Positions 45,007 to 57,250 of a stretch of 64,000 bases of DNA are shown here, one piece after another. The stretch is from Siphonodentalium dalli (taxonomy: Eukaryota; Mollusca; Scaphopoda; Gadilida; Siphonodentaliidae): assembly GCA_032622095.1 (NCBI GenBank), contig CP136064.1, positions 136,665,954-136,729,953 of the forward strand, in the 5' to 3' direction. How positions within the stretch are numbered: the first letter of the stretch is position 1; the number at the start of each line of letters is the position of its first letter. Made by a program: the position numbers and the translations under genes. The notes under the pieces are model-generated. The model worked only from the letters and a program-made list of their open reading frames with translations, had not been told where the DNA came from and ran no database searches.

Positions 45007-48000
45007 TGTAACGCACAAGTGGTATATAGGACTACATACAGTTCCACCTCTCAAAGAATCGGAGGTTGGGAATAAGTCACAAAGTTCCCCAACATGGGTT
45101 ACTCTGCAATCACTCTCAACCTGATCCTCCAAGAGAAGGAAACTGCGTGCAGTCCCATATCTCACCAGATACAGTTACAGCCAAAAGTAACCGAGTGGAT
45201 AAAATATAAAATGACTTAAATTCTGGCACCAGTAGGTATTTGTTAAGCTGGACCTACACCAGCAGAGGGGTAAGTTGCAGGATACGGGATCCTAATAATT
45301 GAGATTAAATTAAATTAATTATTTATTTAGCACATAGACTATATATAACATTTTAACAGATGTATATTTGTATGGACGGAATGTTGAATAATTATATATA
45401 TGGAAATGAAAATAAGATGGAATATTTTATACGTTGAATGATCTGAATGAAATGGCTATTTATGAAATTATTATATAAATAAAGTGAGGAATGCATGATG
45501 CTACTTTAGAATTAACTTTCCAAATGACTTATAGTAATGATTAAACTTTAATGAACGAAGCTTTTAGAAACTTTATGAACTTGTGAAAAATTTTGAATTT
45601 GTGAAAATTAATGAAGTTATGAAAATTAATGCAGATCTTGTGAAAATTAATGAAGACATGAAAATTAATGCAGATTTTTTATTAACATGGTAAATGACTA
45701 GTAAATAAGGTTTGATATATGTTGCCCATTGTATTTGAATTAAATAACTGAAATTATGTATCACAATGTTAAATGACTTGAAGCTGAATTATTATTAATT
45801 TGTGATACTGCAGAAAAACTTATAATTTAGCTGTGAAAAATATATGATATAGTTAAAGACCATTTAACTTAGATTATTTGAATGAAATAATTATTATTTC
45901 ATTCACAAATTAATTTTATGGGAATTAGAAAACTTCCCAAAGAAATATAAAAATGAACTTAGTTTTTAGAAATTTTTAAGTTTTAACCCCAGACTAAAAG
46001 TTATTTAAAAGCTAAACATTTAACAAACACTTGAAATTTGTGGGGAAATAGCCTAAAAGTTTCAAATATATATTATGCAGAAAATTAAATAACTTTAAAC
46101 ATATTTACAACAGGCCGGCACAGAAATAACACTTTGATGATACGATACAACGTAAAACAATTACACAACATATGAACAAGGCACATACACCGATAAATAT
46201 TTGAGCTCACTTGTTGAAGTTTATATATATTTGTTGTGGTATTGGAATATTTAATAATGAGAACTGTTATGGAAATCTGATAGAATCAAAGACATTTTAT
46301 GTTGTCTTATAAATAACCTGTTCAACTCCCTATTAGTATGGGTCTTACATAATACGGTTGCCCACATATTTTGGAGATTTACGAATGCGACATATAGTTC
46401 TAGGCGCGACTCAGATACTATATAAATGAAGACTGTCCCTACAGTCACACAATAGCGAACACCGGTGATCATGTGGATTATGCACTGAGGATATTAAAAT
46501 ACCACTACAAAAACTTATTTATGAGAAATATAATAAATGAATATGGCTTAATATGGTTGCATATCAAGACATGATTTCACTTATTCTAAAACCATATAAA
46601 GTATGAAGTTTTTATAAAACTTTAAATATTAGATGAACTTACTTAGCTGAATTAATGGCTAAGTTATGAAATAATAGAAATAGCTTAATAGCTTAAAATG
46701 TTGCAGAAAATGCAACCGAAACTTACTATGACTTAGCCCCATTACCGGCCAAGCATGAAACCACTTACTAAAGATTAATAATGAAATAAGTGAATTATGT
46801 GAAATAGGCATAGACTTGATTAATGCCTTTAAATATAAAACGTATGTGAAATATTAAATGTTAAGATTAGGAAATGAGACTTTATTGGCACCATTTACAT
46901 GCCAATGAATAAAACTACAAAGGCTGATAAGTACAGAATCCACAGGTGGTCACCTGCAATATATGTAGTCAATGCAGAGTGATGATATGACAGATATCTA
47001 ATACTTAGCCTTACCAGAGAATGATACTTCTTACTTACTGACATTTACTGGAACAAAACCTAGAGCGTTGTAGTAAATTTTGTTCCAGGGTTCTGCACCG
47101 TACGGTATAGCTTTGCTAAAATTTCCTAAACTGCCTTTAAACTGAGCACTTAGACTAACTTTAAATTTATTTACTAAAAAAAAATATTTCCCTAATATAT
47201 ATTTTATGAATAAAATACAAGTGGGAAGAGTACCTTGACTAAACCCTATCGGTATAATACAAGGCATACAATCCAGTCATCTGATGTACATCTGACTTTT
47301 GTCTGATTTGAAGCCCACTTGCAACTTCCAATGTTTCTGCCACTTCAGGCTTATTTATTTGGAAGGCAGATTTCTACAAGTGCTGATGTAACTGACTTAA
47401 ATGTTGATGGATTTTGACCACTTCTGGTACTGTCACCATCCACATGTCTCTTCAGACCGTCAATTACTCAACACTTCAGACATATATAGAATTTCTGCGA
47501 TGCAAGACATGGGTAATAGGCCACTCACTTAATGATTTTTACATGCTCAGCCATCAAGTAACTTCTGATTGAGTCGGATGGCAGAGTTTTATGTATAACC
47601 ACTTCTGGTACTACATTACCTAAATTTCCCAAAAAGCTCTAAGTCAAAATCATAAATAGAAAGATGCCGAAATTTGCATATAATATATCTGTCAGTCTAT
47701 TTCACATGGAACTTTGAACCACTTCTGGTCTGAACGTTCTCTGTGAGCAGGGTCCATGTGTTTGTCAACCAACACGACACAAGTGAAACTGTGCCATGAA
47801 AAATTACCAAGTTATAAATTACTTATTAGAAGGTTCTAAGTGCTCATAATTAATTATTTAAATAAGTTTAGACAACTTATTAAAGTTTTTAAATAAGATC
47901 ACCTTACTATACAAAGTAATATACCTGTGCCTTAGAAACTAAACAACACTTTCCTAGAATAAACAAGACTATGAAATATTTGATGCAGAACCTTGATTTA

Positions 48001-48595
48001 CAAATTTTTAAGGTTTAAATACTAAAAGAATCTGTAGATAGTCTGCAAGCCAATGAGAATGCTGGAAATGTTTAGGTAAATCTGCAAGCCAATGAGAACG
48101 CTTCTGCGAACAGAGCCTTGCAGAGAAACGTGTCTGCAAGCCAATGAGGACGTTTCTGCGATCCCGTGCATGCAGAGTAAATATAGTTCCATTATGTGCG
48201 TGAATTACGCATCTAAATAAATATTTATTTCACATATATTTATTATGCATAAGTAATTGAGTAACATTTATGTGGAATACATGATCGTTTGTGAAGGCAC
48301 AACTTCCAAAGAGCAGACTACGTAAAACCGGAAAGTTTAACCAGCGATTACTTCCCCTGACGTAAACAAATATGGCTGCGCCCATGAAGTGAAAAATGTG
48401 TGAAAGTTGTTGATAAATTTTTGTGAATACGTAATGTGACGATGTGAGATTTGGCACAAATGAAGATGGCATAATGATAGCTGAAACAGCTAAGTATGAA
48501 TGACTAAATATTTTAATTATGATTTTGATGATGAAATGCTAAATGCAACATTTACGAAATGAGTTAATGAAACGAGTAAAGGCAGGGCCTTTACA
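45007..48595 (-). repeat. 5' LTR of the inner element, uninterrupted
   Basis: The LTR is 3,589 bp and bounded by TG...CA (TGTAACGC...CCTTTACA on the plus strand). It contains repeated CACTTCTG(G/A) motifs near 47416, 47597 and 47717, and three CCAAT-bearing repeats near 48038-48160. Short open frames exist but none is conserved as coding between the LTRs beyond what LTR identity explains. It shows the empty site for the insertion in the other LTR. Confidence 0.95.
48038..48165 (-). promoter_or_regulatory. Three CCAAT-containing direct repeats in the 5' LTR
   Basis: TCTGCAAGCCAATGAG occurs three times (near 48042, 48081 and 48134), followed by similar G(A/G)ACGCTTCTGCGA sequences. Being about 430-555 bp into U3, they are well placed as upstream promoter elements of this element. 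Confidence 0.5.
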
Positions 48596-48599
48596 ATAT

Positions 48600-49395
48600 A
48601 TTGAAAGACGGAATTCTATACTATATGTCTGTCTTTAATGAGCAAGCATCGGAACGCATTTATGTCCCGGAAAAGCTGACTAAGCAGATAATTTCTGAAT
48701 ATCATATCGTCGGTCATTATGGCTCCCAACGAATGTACCATACCATACGTTTGCGATATTATTGGCCACGAATGTTCCCAATGATAGTCAGTTTCGCTAA
48801 CAATTGCCACATTTGTAAGCAAAGAAATCAAAACACTGCCCGTATTCCGAACCAAATGACGGATATACCGAGCCGACCAGTGGAAATGATCGCGATAGAT
48901 TTAATGGGAAAATTTAACCCACCCACAGCCAGCGGAAATTCCTACATTCTTACGGTCATAGATTTATTTAGGTTACACAAAATGGCCTATGCATTGCCCA
49001 CAAAGCACGCAGAAGTGGTCGCTGAAAGACTTATGACTCAGTATTTCACCATATTTGGTTACCCCGCTTGTTTGGTGTCGGATAACGGGAGTGACGTATG
49101 CAGTGAAGTCTTCAAAATAATATCTAACTACTATGTTATTCAGCATCGCAAGACCTCATTCTATGCCCCTTTCAGTCAAGTGAGAGATCTCGTCGCGACT
49201 ACAACGGGATATTAGCCAAATTAACTGAAGGAAATCCAACATCATGGGACTTATTTCTCAATTTTGCATCAGAAGCCATGAATTTTCATGTCTCAGCAAC
49301 GACTCAATTTTCTCCATATTTTTTAACTTACTGCAGACACCCCCAAATCAATATTGAGAAGATACTCACACCGCGACAAAAATACACGGGTTACT
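48600..49395 (+). pseudogene. pol: Integrase of the outer element, zinc and catalytic domains
   Basis: The frame resumes after the ATAT duplication. The HHCC zinc domain has HIVGHYG and CHICKQ. The catalytic core has AIDLMGKF (first Asp) and SDNGSDVC (second Asp). The third catalytic residue, the Glu that follows about 35 residues later, falls at a frame break near 49180: the reading frame there passes into chance residues and stops at 49215. The rest of the core is readable in another frame at 49194-49396. It is a broken integrase of Ty3/gypsy type. Confidence 0.88.
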
Positions 49396-49397
49396 AA

Positions 49398-50197
49398 AGA
49401 AGCAGCATTTCGCATTTCAATTAGTTAAACAAAATATGAAACAAGCCAAGACGAAACGAAACGAAAACAGTAAAGGCAAAATACCGGAATTTCCCATAGG
49501 TTCCCAGGTCTATGTTAAGAATCACAAACAAACCCATACACTAGTTATGAAATATGACCCATTTTGGGTGATAATTAAACAAACAGGACCAGTTTCATAT
49601 ATAATTCGTAATCAAATCACAGGCAGTTTATCTAAAAGTCATGCCAAACATTTAAAATTAGCGACGACTAAATGGCATACACCACAATTACAGGAGAACC
49701 AGAAAGTTCGGAAAAGCAGATTTGTATTCCCGCACAATTCATCAACACAAAGCTCAGGTGCTGATATATCGAGTAATAGTAACAATTCGGACACCGAAAA
49801 TGAGAACCATGAAACAGCCCCTTTAACACAGTTAATACGACAAAACCGCGTCATCCGGGACGGATCGGATTCAAATGAACCAGTTCCCTTACCAGAGATG
49901 GCACATAAATTAATAGCATCAAAACGCGATCATGAAAAACAATCATTTTCATCAACCGAACCATACAACCCTTATGATATGCTAACTCAAAACGATGAAG
50001 CAAAAATGTACAATGCAAGTTTATCAACCGAGCCATACAATCCATATGACATGTCAACCCAACAATTAGTACAACAAAACAAGTGTAAAAGCAAGTCCAG
50101 TTGCGATACATATAACATGTCAACCGAAAATTATGATCCTTATATAACCACCCAAACCGACAGAAATAGCACAGACGAACAGAGTATGTCGATATAG
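49398..50197 (+). CDS. pol: Integrase C-terminal domain with repetitive tail, outer element
   Basis: The frame is open from about 49398, with an ATG at 49436. It starts with the basic linker and an SH3-like C-terminal domain (GSQVYVKN, then KYDPFWVIIKQTGPVSY, the GPY/F-type motif). After this comes an unusual ~165-residue polar tail. The tail holds TEPYNPYDM twice and two further degenerate copies (CDTYNMS, ENYDPYIT). It is Ser-, Asn- and Gln-rich with no Cys or transmembrane pattern. It ends with TAG at 50195-50197. The tail is longer than usual; chromodomain residues are not evident. Confidence 0.75.
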
Positions 50198-51912
50198 GAA
50201 AATTAAATATTTAAACAACTACCATAATTAGATAACATGCATAATCATAAAGGTAACTAACCTCATAAACTCAACTCTATATCCAAGAGCACGAAACGAA
50301 AACAGTTCACACATATATAAACTTTAACCGAATAAAACTCAACAACTTAACTCCAGGAAACAGACTGACAAAGTAAAAAATTACCAATTTCTAACAAAGA
50401 CGACCAGATCAAAACCGCGCGAAATGCAACGAATATTATTGGACAATTTCAACCTATCATAAATAAATAGCACCCTGTCGTAAAAAGACACAATACAAAG
50501 AGAGAATTGTCATCGCGCAAAACCAGGACTGCCAGACCAGCGTATGTAACACGATATGGCAATCACACATGCACCAAGTAGGTGACATAGATTTCTTTTC
50601 ACCAACCCGCCCAGATGCACAAAATCGAGGTTAATTAATCAAAGAAACCGATCTGAATGGTACAAAGGGGTTGGCCAATAATACAGACATTTAACGCCGA
50701 ACCATGTACCGGTATATATTACGCACATGGCCCCCCTCACAGCAAGGCACTATTTCATCTCCAGGAAGTTATCACCTGGCGATGAACACGCTTTATTATC
50801 GCCTCAATAAACAATTCGGGAGACGCGAATAACTTCGGCCTCTCAAATTGCAGGCGAATCGCACACATTAATTTAAATGCTAAATCAAACATAAAGCATT
50901 TCCAGTCGTACAAGTTTAGATGCCAAGTTCATAATTTGGCAGCCCGTTTTGCATCATTAGCGCTCAGCGAATATATGTGTCACGACGGACACATATACTA
51001 ATTAAATTATTCACGCTCCATCTTCGGAAAAATTATCACATACACCGAATAGGCAATTACGTCATAATGAACCGTGTTAATTATCCCAACGATAAACCCA
51101 TAATTTGATATCATACACTTAATCATGCGTAGTTACCACCCTGTGTTCAATCCAATGCAAAAGCGACGATTCATGCAAAATCATCGCTAGTCTGGTCAGG
51201 TAAAAAGTGGATCATTAAATGGAGCCCGTACAGAAGTGCAGTCAAAGTCTGATCAACCTTGATTCCACGTAGATCAAAGGAATTAGTATAAAGGCCAGGA
51301 AACGCATCTGAACATAAACGCGTAACTACTCTTCATATAAACATATCATTATTCAGTATATTCCCCGATATAGCTTACCGGTTCAAGTTATTCAAATAAT
51401 CACAATTATATACCGCTTGTAAAATATCTTAATTTCAAGTGTCAAAATCGCCCCACGCTACATCGACAAATACAATTGTCACATGGCAGGGTATGACAAT
51501 AACATAGGCCGAAATGATAGCCTACATTAAGGGACAAGTGGATATATCTCAGTATATAACTTTAATTGTGATGTAGCAATGCCAAGCATCAATGATGACC
51601 GAATCAATCGACTTTAATCCTACACCCGCGATATAGCTTCAAACCCAAGTACCCAGTTGATATCGTAATCCAGTATAAATCATACGACACATTATGTGAA
51701 AACAGATTTATTTCTATCTCAACCACAAATCAATATCACATGAATCGCAAATGGCAGCCCATGTTTGAAGCAATCGCACGAAATCCCAATATTTTTATAC
51801 ACAAAGCACGACTATCAACAGAGCCTACACCCCTCCCTCAACTTTTAAACCAATTGAGTCCCACCCGCATCATTTCAATGATGTAACAGTTCTCCCGATT
51901 TTTTTTATTATC
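50198..51912 (+). other. Long 3' non-coding region of the outer element
   Basis: About 1.7 kb after integrase without a sustained frame. It is AT-rich, with many short stops on both strands. It belongs to the element because it lies between integrase and the polypurine tract. It may be the remains of a further gene or a long untranslated region. Confidence 0.55.
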
Positions 51913-52284
51913 ATGACAATTTTAATAATTATTATTCAACTCCATTTCCAATTCATTACAACCGAATGCCTCCAAAAATACAAGCTTTGCAAACGCACAT
52001 CATATCGCAATAATGAAACAGTTTGTCCACAAGCCAGACACATACAAAATGCTCGACGTCACGACGTCACAAGAGAACGCTCACATTCAAGGAAAATACC
52101 TTACCAAGACGATGTATATCCAGCATTAATACCGATGAAACGACGAAAGTCACATCACCCAAACCTCGTGACACAGGAACCGGAAGTGGACAGTAGCGCT
52201 CGCCAAATCAAACTTTTGAACGAAGTATCGTTCACCCACTTATTGTTCAACATACTTATGATTGTATTACATGTATTCCAATGA
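51913..52284 (+). CDS. Small ORF with signal-peptide-like start, outer element
   Basis: A 123-codon frame begins with ATG at 51913. The first 18 residues are strongly hydrophobic (MTILIIIIQLHFQFITTE), like a signal peptide. A basic, polar middle contains RKIP and MKRRKSHH. The last 17 residues are hydrophobic again (LLFNILMIVLHVFQ). The position between integrase and the 3' LTR is where env-like genes lie in some gypsy elements. At 123 residues it is far too short for a full envelope and may be a remnant or chance. No family is recognised. Confidence 0.35.
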   Translation: MTILIIIIQLHFQFITTECLQKYKLCKRTSYRNNETVCPQARHIQNARRHDVTRERSHSRKIPYQDDVYPALIPMKRRKSHHPNLVTQEPEVDSSARQIKLLNEVSFTHLLFNILMIVLHVFQ

Positions 52285-52553
52285 TTTATATTGATAACTT
52301 ATATTATCACACCCATGTTATCTCATCATGCCAACTCTCTTTCAAATAGCGGATAACCATACTCATCTAACCATAATGCAAATGGCTTCAACATGTACAT
52401 TGATATATATATATTCAATTGATACAATTTTTGCTGATGACCACACGTCGTAACTTATATGCACAAGCAACCCTTGAATCAAATCAACTCATTGGCCTAG
52501 CATACCGAAGTACCCAACCCCTAGATTTTAACACTAGTAGTCAATAATCTGAA

Positions 52554-52569
52554 GATAAGGGGGACCCTA
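52554..52569 (+). promoter_or_regulatory. Polypurine tract of the outer element
   Basis: GAAGATAAGGGGGA followed by CCCTA lies just before the 3' LTR start TGTAGAG. Its purine richness and position fit the primer of plus-strand synthesis. Confidence 0.7.
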
Positions 52570-53063
52570 TGTAGAGTAATGCACCCCTATCCCTTCTTAT
52601 TCAACGGACGTGATGGTACATACTAAATATATCTATCTTAACATATGGGGGAGACAGGAATCAATCTGAACTCTAGCTGCCCCAAAACATTCCACAGGGT
52701 ATGACCCTGGCGCGACCTGAACTGGTAGTAAAGAGTTATGCAAGACTAGCCACAAAGGAAAGAAAGTCTTATGTAACAACTTCAGTTCACACATCGGTCA
52801 GGACAGACAAAGGAAGATCCTAATGACTGCTATAAGTTATTAGCGTATATATAAACCAAACATTAATCTACTCTATAATTAGTTCTGGCTCTTCAGACAT
52901 ACCTGACATCTGCCAACATGGAATCGCTAATTAATAAGCGACGCATTCGGTCGTTCTATGACATCTATGATTGATTCACAATTATGTATAATTTACCATC
53001 TGCTTACCACATGACGTTAGAGATGAATAAAATTTATACAGAGAACAGTCTTATTCCTTCACA
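52570..53063 (+). repeat. 3' LTR of the outer retrotransposon
   Basis: It is 494 bp, TGTAGAG...TTCACA, and differs from the 5' LTR at about 10 positions (for example CAACGGACG against CAAGGGACG). It is followed by ATGA. Confidence 0.95.
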
Positions 53064-53214
53064 ATGAAAGAGAAAGAGTAGAAGAGAGATGGGGAGAGTA
53101 GGAAGAGGAGAACAAGCCCATTGCATCCATCCTTGTTTCACATGATTACTGAAATATGGCAATGACGTGATAATAGGAGCGATTTATTTGTTTGTTTATA
53201 TACATATGGAATAT

Positions 53215-53580
53215 TGAGCTATCATTAGCTAAAAAATTTGACGACACATGTGACCCCGTACACGTTCATGAATATGGCCTCAATCATTTGCTTTTTTCAG
53301 ACGATCTGGTGGTGTTATCAGAATCACCAACACGTTTACAATCGGGATTAAGAAGTTAGAGCAACACGCGCTGGATTATATGTTAATGTAAGCAAAACAA
53401 ATTGTATGATCTTTCGTTCAAGGAAAACAAAACATGGTCATGTATTTAATATTGATGATAGGCCAATAGAATTAGTGGATGAATATAAATATTTAGGACT
53501 AATTTTCAAATTTATGGAAAAATTAAAAAAAGTGCAGGATAAACTGAGCGCAAAAGCATAAAAAGCCATATTCCTTTCAA
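53215..53580 (+). pseudogene. Fragment of a non-LTR reverse transcriptase
   Basis: A decayed piece of the palm domain. The box GLNHLLFSDDLVVLSES (around 53275-53325) carries the F-x-DD catalytic motif, followed by a downstream stretch ending YKYLGLIF near 53505. The reading frame shifts and has stops, so it is a fossil of about 120 codons. The sequence differs from the two longer LINEs in this window, so it is a different family. No 3' end is identified. Confidence 0.75.
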
Positions 53581-55121
53581 CAAATTTAGCCTGTTACCTG
53601 TCGCCACACCAATTCAAATAAATAAATTATGAAATGGACATTAAATAAATAAAGATTACACAAACATATTTCTATCAAAAAGGTGGTATGCAGAGTGATT
53701 TGAACAAGTGACCCACACTCAGCAATCATACATCTCCCCAGATTGGTTACGACGTCTGCAATAAATATGGGTCCCCCGTTCTCATTCAAACATACGCAAA
53801 CATTTTTGGTCCCTGGCTCATATGTGAAACACTACGGCGCTATCGCTCTGTGACGTGCCCTCCCATAAGATAATAACGACGTCCAAAGCAGAGCGATTGC
53901 AAGGTTTATTATATATTGTCTGGGGACCAGTCAACTACACGGTATACTGTAAATTATGTGTGACGTCACAAGTACGTACGCCCGCCTATTACCTATACAC
54001 GACCGAGTTCGGCGCTAGCGCGCCGAGCGGGGCCGTTATTATAAATACTAACAGATGGTGGTACACGTACTCTCTTGTGCATTGTATATTTGTTGCGCAA
54101 TCGAGGGAATTAAATGTGCGTGTTCATGTACATGTATGTTCATATATATTTGGAAGAAATGGGATGGCACGTTTCAGTGGATTCAAACTTAATTGACAAT
54201 TAGTTCAATAATCTAAATCTAAGTGCGCCGGGGATATATATGCACAGGGATGGGTCTAGAGGGCCTAGTTTGGAGGTGTGGGACTGTTCATCTTAGGAAT
54301 TTCCAACTGCACAAAACCTTGAATCTCACCAAACTCACAAGTTCGCGTAAATCCATGTACGCACCACGTTGGGTTTTAATCTAAATTTCCACTCACAGTA
54401 ATCCTCTAGGTGGACCCGTATTGAGCGATTTCCTTTAGATCTGAACCTGTGTCTAAACCGGGAAAATTCCCAATCCTTGTGGTCTGACGTCAAGCAACTT
54501 GAACCCCGATTTGATTCAGTTAAGTTAGATACCTGTTTGACTGACCACGGGGCGGGATCAAGACATAATATTATCGGACCGACCATGGTTATGGCCCGGT
54601 GTGAGAAAATTAGATATATGAACGCCTCATCGCCACGGCCCTGTTTACATGGACATGGTGAAGGCCCAAGTAAAAAACATATTTTATTGGATAATGTGCA
54701 AACGGAAAATGTATCACATTTGATTCGCGATGTTGAAACTTATATATACAATATACAATAATATGATCATTCGCTATCGTAATTAACGAACCAAAGAAAA
54801 GCATCTCACATAAGGGTAGCAGTGATTCCCTGGTATTCACTCCAAATAAGATTCGCATGAGCCTATATTTCTTGTGTTGATTATTTATTAGTACACCGTA
54901 CGGAACGGTTCGTCGAAAGAATGGACCCCAATCGAGTATAAATTAGGTCAATCTTACTTCCGGTTAGTTTTGATTGAAAGCCACACTATACATGGTATAA
55001 ACTACCAACATCAAAGTGAAAATAGTTATACCTTGTCGAGAGGGGAACGTGAAAATTTGTAATGAATTTAACCAATATATTTCTTTTCTTGGCGCTGGGT
55101 GAGCGCTGCTGCTGAGATACT
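53581..55121. other. Non-coding region
   Basis: No supported gene. Near 54230-54320 lies a diverged copy of the CAGGGA...CCAACTGCAC dispersed repeat also seen near 16433. Short open frames have no motifs. Confidence 0.45.
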
Positions 55122-57250
55122 ATATGGAGAAGCGTGTCCATTTCATAGTTGTTCATTTCAACGAAAACCGACGAACAACGCCATCGTGTAACTTTCCCCA
55201 TTGGCCGAGGTCGCCTGAAACTGCAGAATGTATCTTCTGCTTTGTTCATAGTTAGGTGTTTCCTTTCGATTCCAGGAAATAGTATGATATTTATGGATTA
55301 TCACATGCATGTATGTACTATGTACTATAGTCTTATGATAACAATTAATTCCATATTAAATATATGTTATTTCGTTTCGCTCAGTACCCACAGTACCAAG
55401 TGAAGTACATTAAAGCACAGTAGAACGGTAAATTCGCGATGGTCATTCTTATTATATTTCACATCAGGGTTTTCGATCACCTTTCACTCGTCACGATGGG
55501 TGTAGGCTGTAGTTATAGTTACTGTATAGTGTCGTTTTTTATTGTGTCTTAATTTCTCAACTAAAGATAAACTACCGCTACGAATGAACTTATATTGTAA
55601 TTCAATACTCATAATTCTCATTTGCAATACCTGTAAAAGACACAGTAATGAGATTTTCCGATTACGACATTAACGATTTAAGCCCACCGATCTACTGTGC
55701 GACAAAAATGCTGGCAAAATTCAAAACTGCAGCGTCGTATTAGTTAACTAGAATGCACTCAGAGAGATGCCAAAGTGCGCAAAAATGTAATAAACAATAA
55801 TTTAAAAAATAATTTCACTGTATTTTACTTAATTTATTTAATTTAATGTTAGCAAAAAAAGTCAATTACCATTTCTCATTTCATCACAGATAAAAGGCAA
55901 ATTACTATATCAATCATTTAAGTAATTAAAACCAATTCCATGTTGCCGAAAGGATGAGACTTTAATATCGAATACATTTTTTTCAGCGGCATATTTTCAT
56001 TTTCATTTTCCGATAGTCAAAGTTGACCAAAGGAGCAACTAATGCGTTTTTGTTTTGTCATTCGTCGAATTACGAAATCGCGTTTTGAATGTCTCTCTTT
56101 TCCCGCACGATAAAAAGAGGTCTTCGCATGAACCAAAAATGATAAAACTGCCCAATTATAAGTAAAAATACCCTATGTAGGTCTGTATATGGAGAAGCGT
56201 GTCCATTTCATAGTTGTTCATTTCAACGAAAACCGACGAACAACGCCATCGTGTAACTTTCCCCATTGGCCGAGGTCGCCTGAAACTGCAGAATGTATCT
56301 TCTGCTTTGTTCATAGTTAGGTGTTTCCTTTCGATTCCAGGAAATAGTATGATATTTATGGATTATCACATGCATGTATGTACTATGTACTATAGTCTTA
56401 TGATAACAATTAATTCCATATTAAATATATGTTATTTCGTTTCGCTCAGTACCCACAGTACCAAGTGAAGTACATTAAAGCACAGTAGAACGGTAAATTC
56501 GCGATGGTCATTCTTATTATATTTCACATCAGGGTTTTCGATCACCTTTCACTCGTCCCGATGGGTGTACGCTGTAGTTATAGTTACTGTATAGTGTCGT
56601 TTTTTATTGTGTCTTAATTTCTCAACTAAAGATAAACTACCGCTACGAATGAACTTATATTGTAATTCAATACTCATAATTCTCATTTGCAATACCTGTA
56701 AAAGACACAGTAATGAGATTTTCCGATTACGACATTAACGATTTAAGCCCACCGATCTACTGTGCGACAAAAATGCTGGCAAAATTCAAAACTGCAGCGT
56801 CGTATTAGTTAACTAGAATGCACTCAGAGAGATGCCAAAGTGCGCAAAAATGTAATAAACAATAATTTAAAAAATAATTTCACTGTATTTTACTTAATTT
56901 ATTTAATTTAATGTTAGCAAAAAAAGTCAATTACCATTTCTCATTTCATCACAGATAAAAGGCAAATTACTATATCAATCATTTAAGTAATTAAAACCAA
57001 TTCCATGTTGCCGAAAGGATGAGACTTTAATATCGAATACATTTTTTTCAGCGGCATATTTTCATTTACATTTTCCGATAGTCAAAGTTGACCAAAGGAG
57101 CAACTAATGCGTTTTTGTTTTGTCATTCGTCGAATTACGAAATCGCGTTTTGAATGTCTCTCTTTTCCCGCACGATAAAAAGAGGTCTTCGCATGAACCA
57201 AAAATGATAAAACTGCCCAATTATAAGTAAAAATACCCTATGTAGGTCTA
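55122..57250. repeat. Tandem duplication, two 1,065-bp units
   Basis: Unit 1 (about 55122-56186) and unit 2 (about 56187-57250) are almost identical; I saw only a handful of differences (for example CGTCACGATGGGTGTAGG against CGTCCCGATGGGTGTACG). Each starts TATATGGAGAAGCGTG and ends near CCCTATGTAGGTCT. No convincing gene; an 84-codon frame occurs in both units only because of the duplication. Confidence 0.92.

Larger units (their letters stand above)
32186..48595 (-). mobile_element. Inner Ty3/gypsy retrotransposon with 3.6-kb LTRs and a third gene
   Basis: A 16.4-kb element lies in opposite orientation inside the outer element, flanked by ATAT at 32182-32185 and 48596-48599. Removing one duplication restores the outer frame into integrase (KQYILKD). 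On the minus strand the order is 5' LTR (48595-45007), primer-binding site, gag, protease, reverse transcriptase, RNase H, integrase, a zinc-finger/coiled-coil gene, polypurine tract and 3' LTR (38498-32186). LTRs of 3.6 kb are far longer than the few hundred bases usual in gypsy elements. A 2.65-kb DNA element sits in the 3' LTR. Confidence 0.95.
20379..53063 (+). mobile_element. Outer Ty3/gypsy LTR retrotransposon, interrupted by nested insertions
   Basis: Two 494-bp LTRs in the same orientation bound the element. Its own sequence is 20379-24636, 31132-32185 and 48600-53063, about 9.8 kb once the insertions are set aside. The order is gag, protease, reverse transcriptase, RNase H, integrase, as in Ty3/gypsy. 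The flanks ATGG (20375-20378) and ATGA (53064-53067) match at three of four bases, so the target duplication is imperfect or slightly mutated. The LTRs differ at about 10 of 494 positions, so the insertion is fairly young, yet coding parts carry several stops and frameshifts. Confidence 0.93.

Noticed and set aside
38121-48472. Matching 80-84-residue ORFs in both inner LTRs (38121-38375 and 48230-48472)
   Set aside because: The LTRs are copies of each other, so matching frames are expected. One copy has an internal deletion, and no motif is seen.
55149-56468. Identical 84-residue ORF in both units of the right duplication
   Set aside because: Identity comes from the near-perfect DNA duplication. 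No motif, no flanking gene structure.
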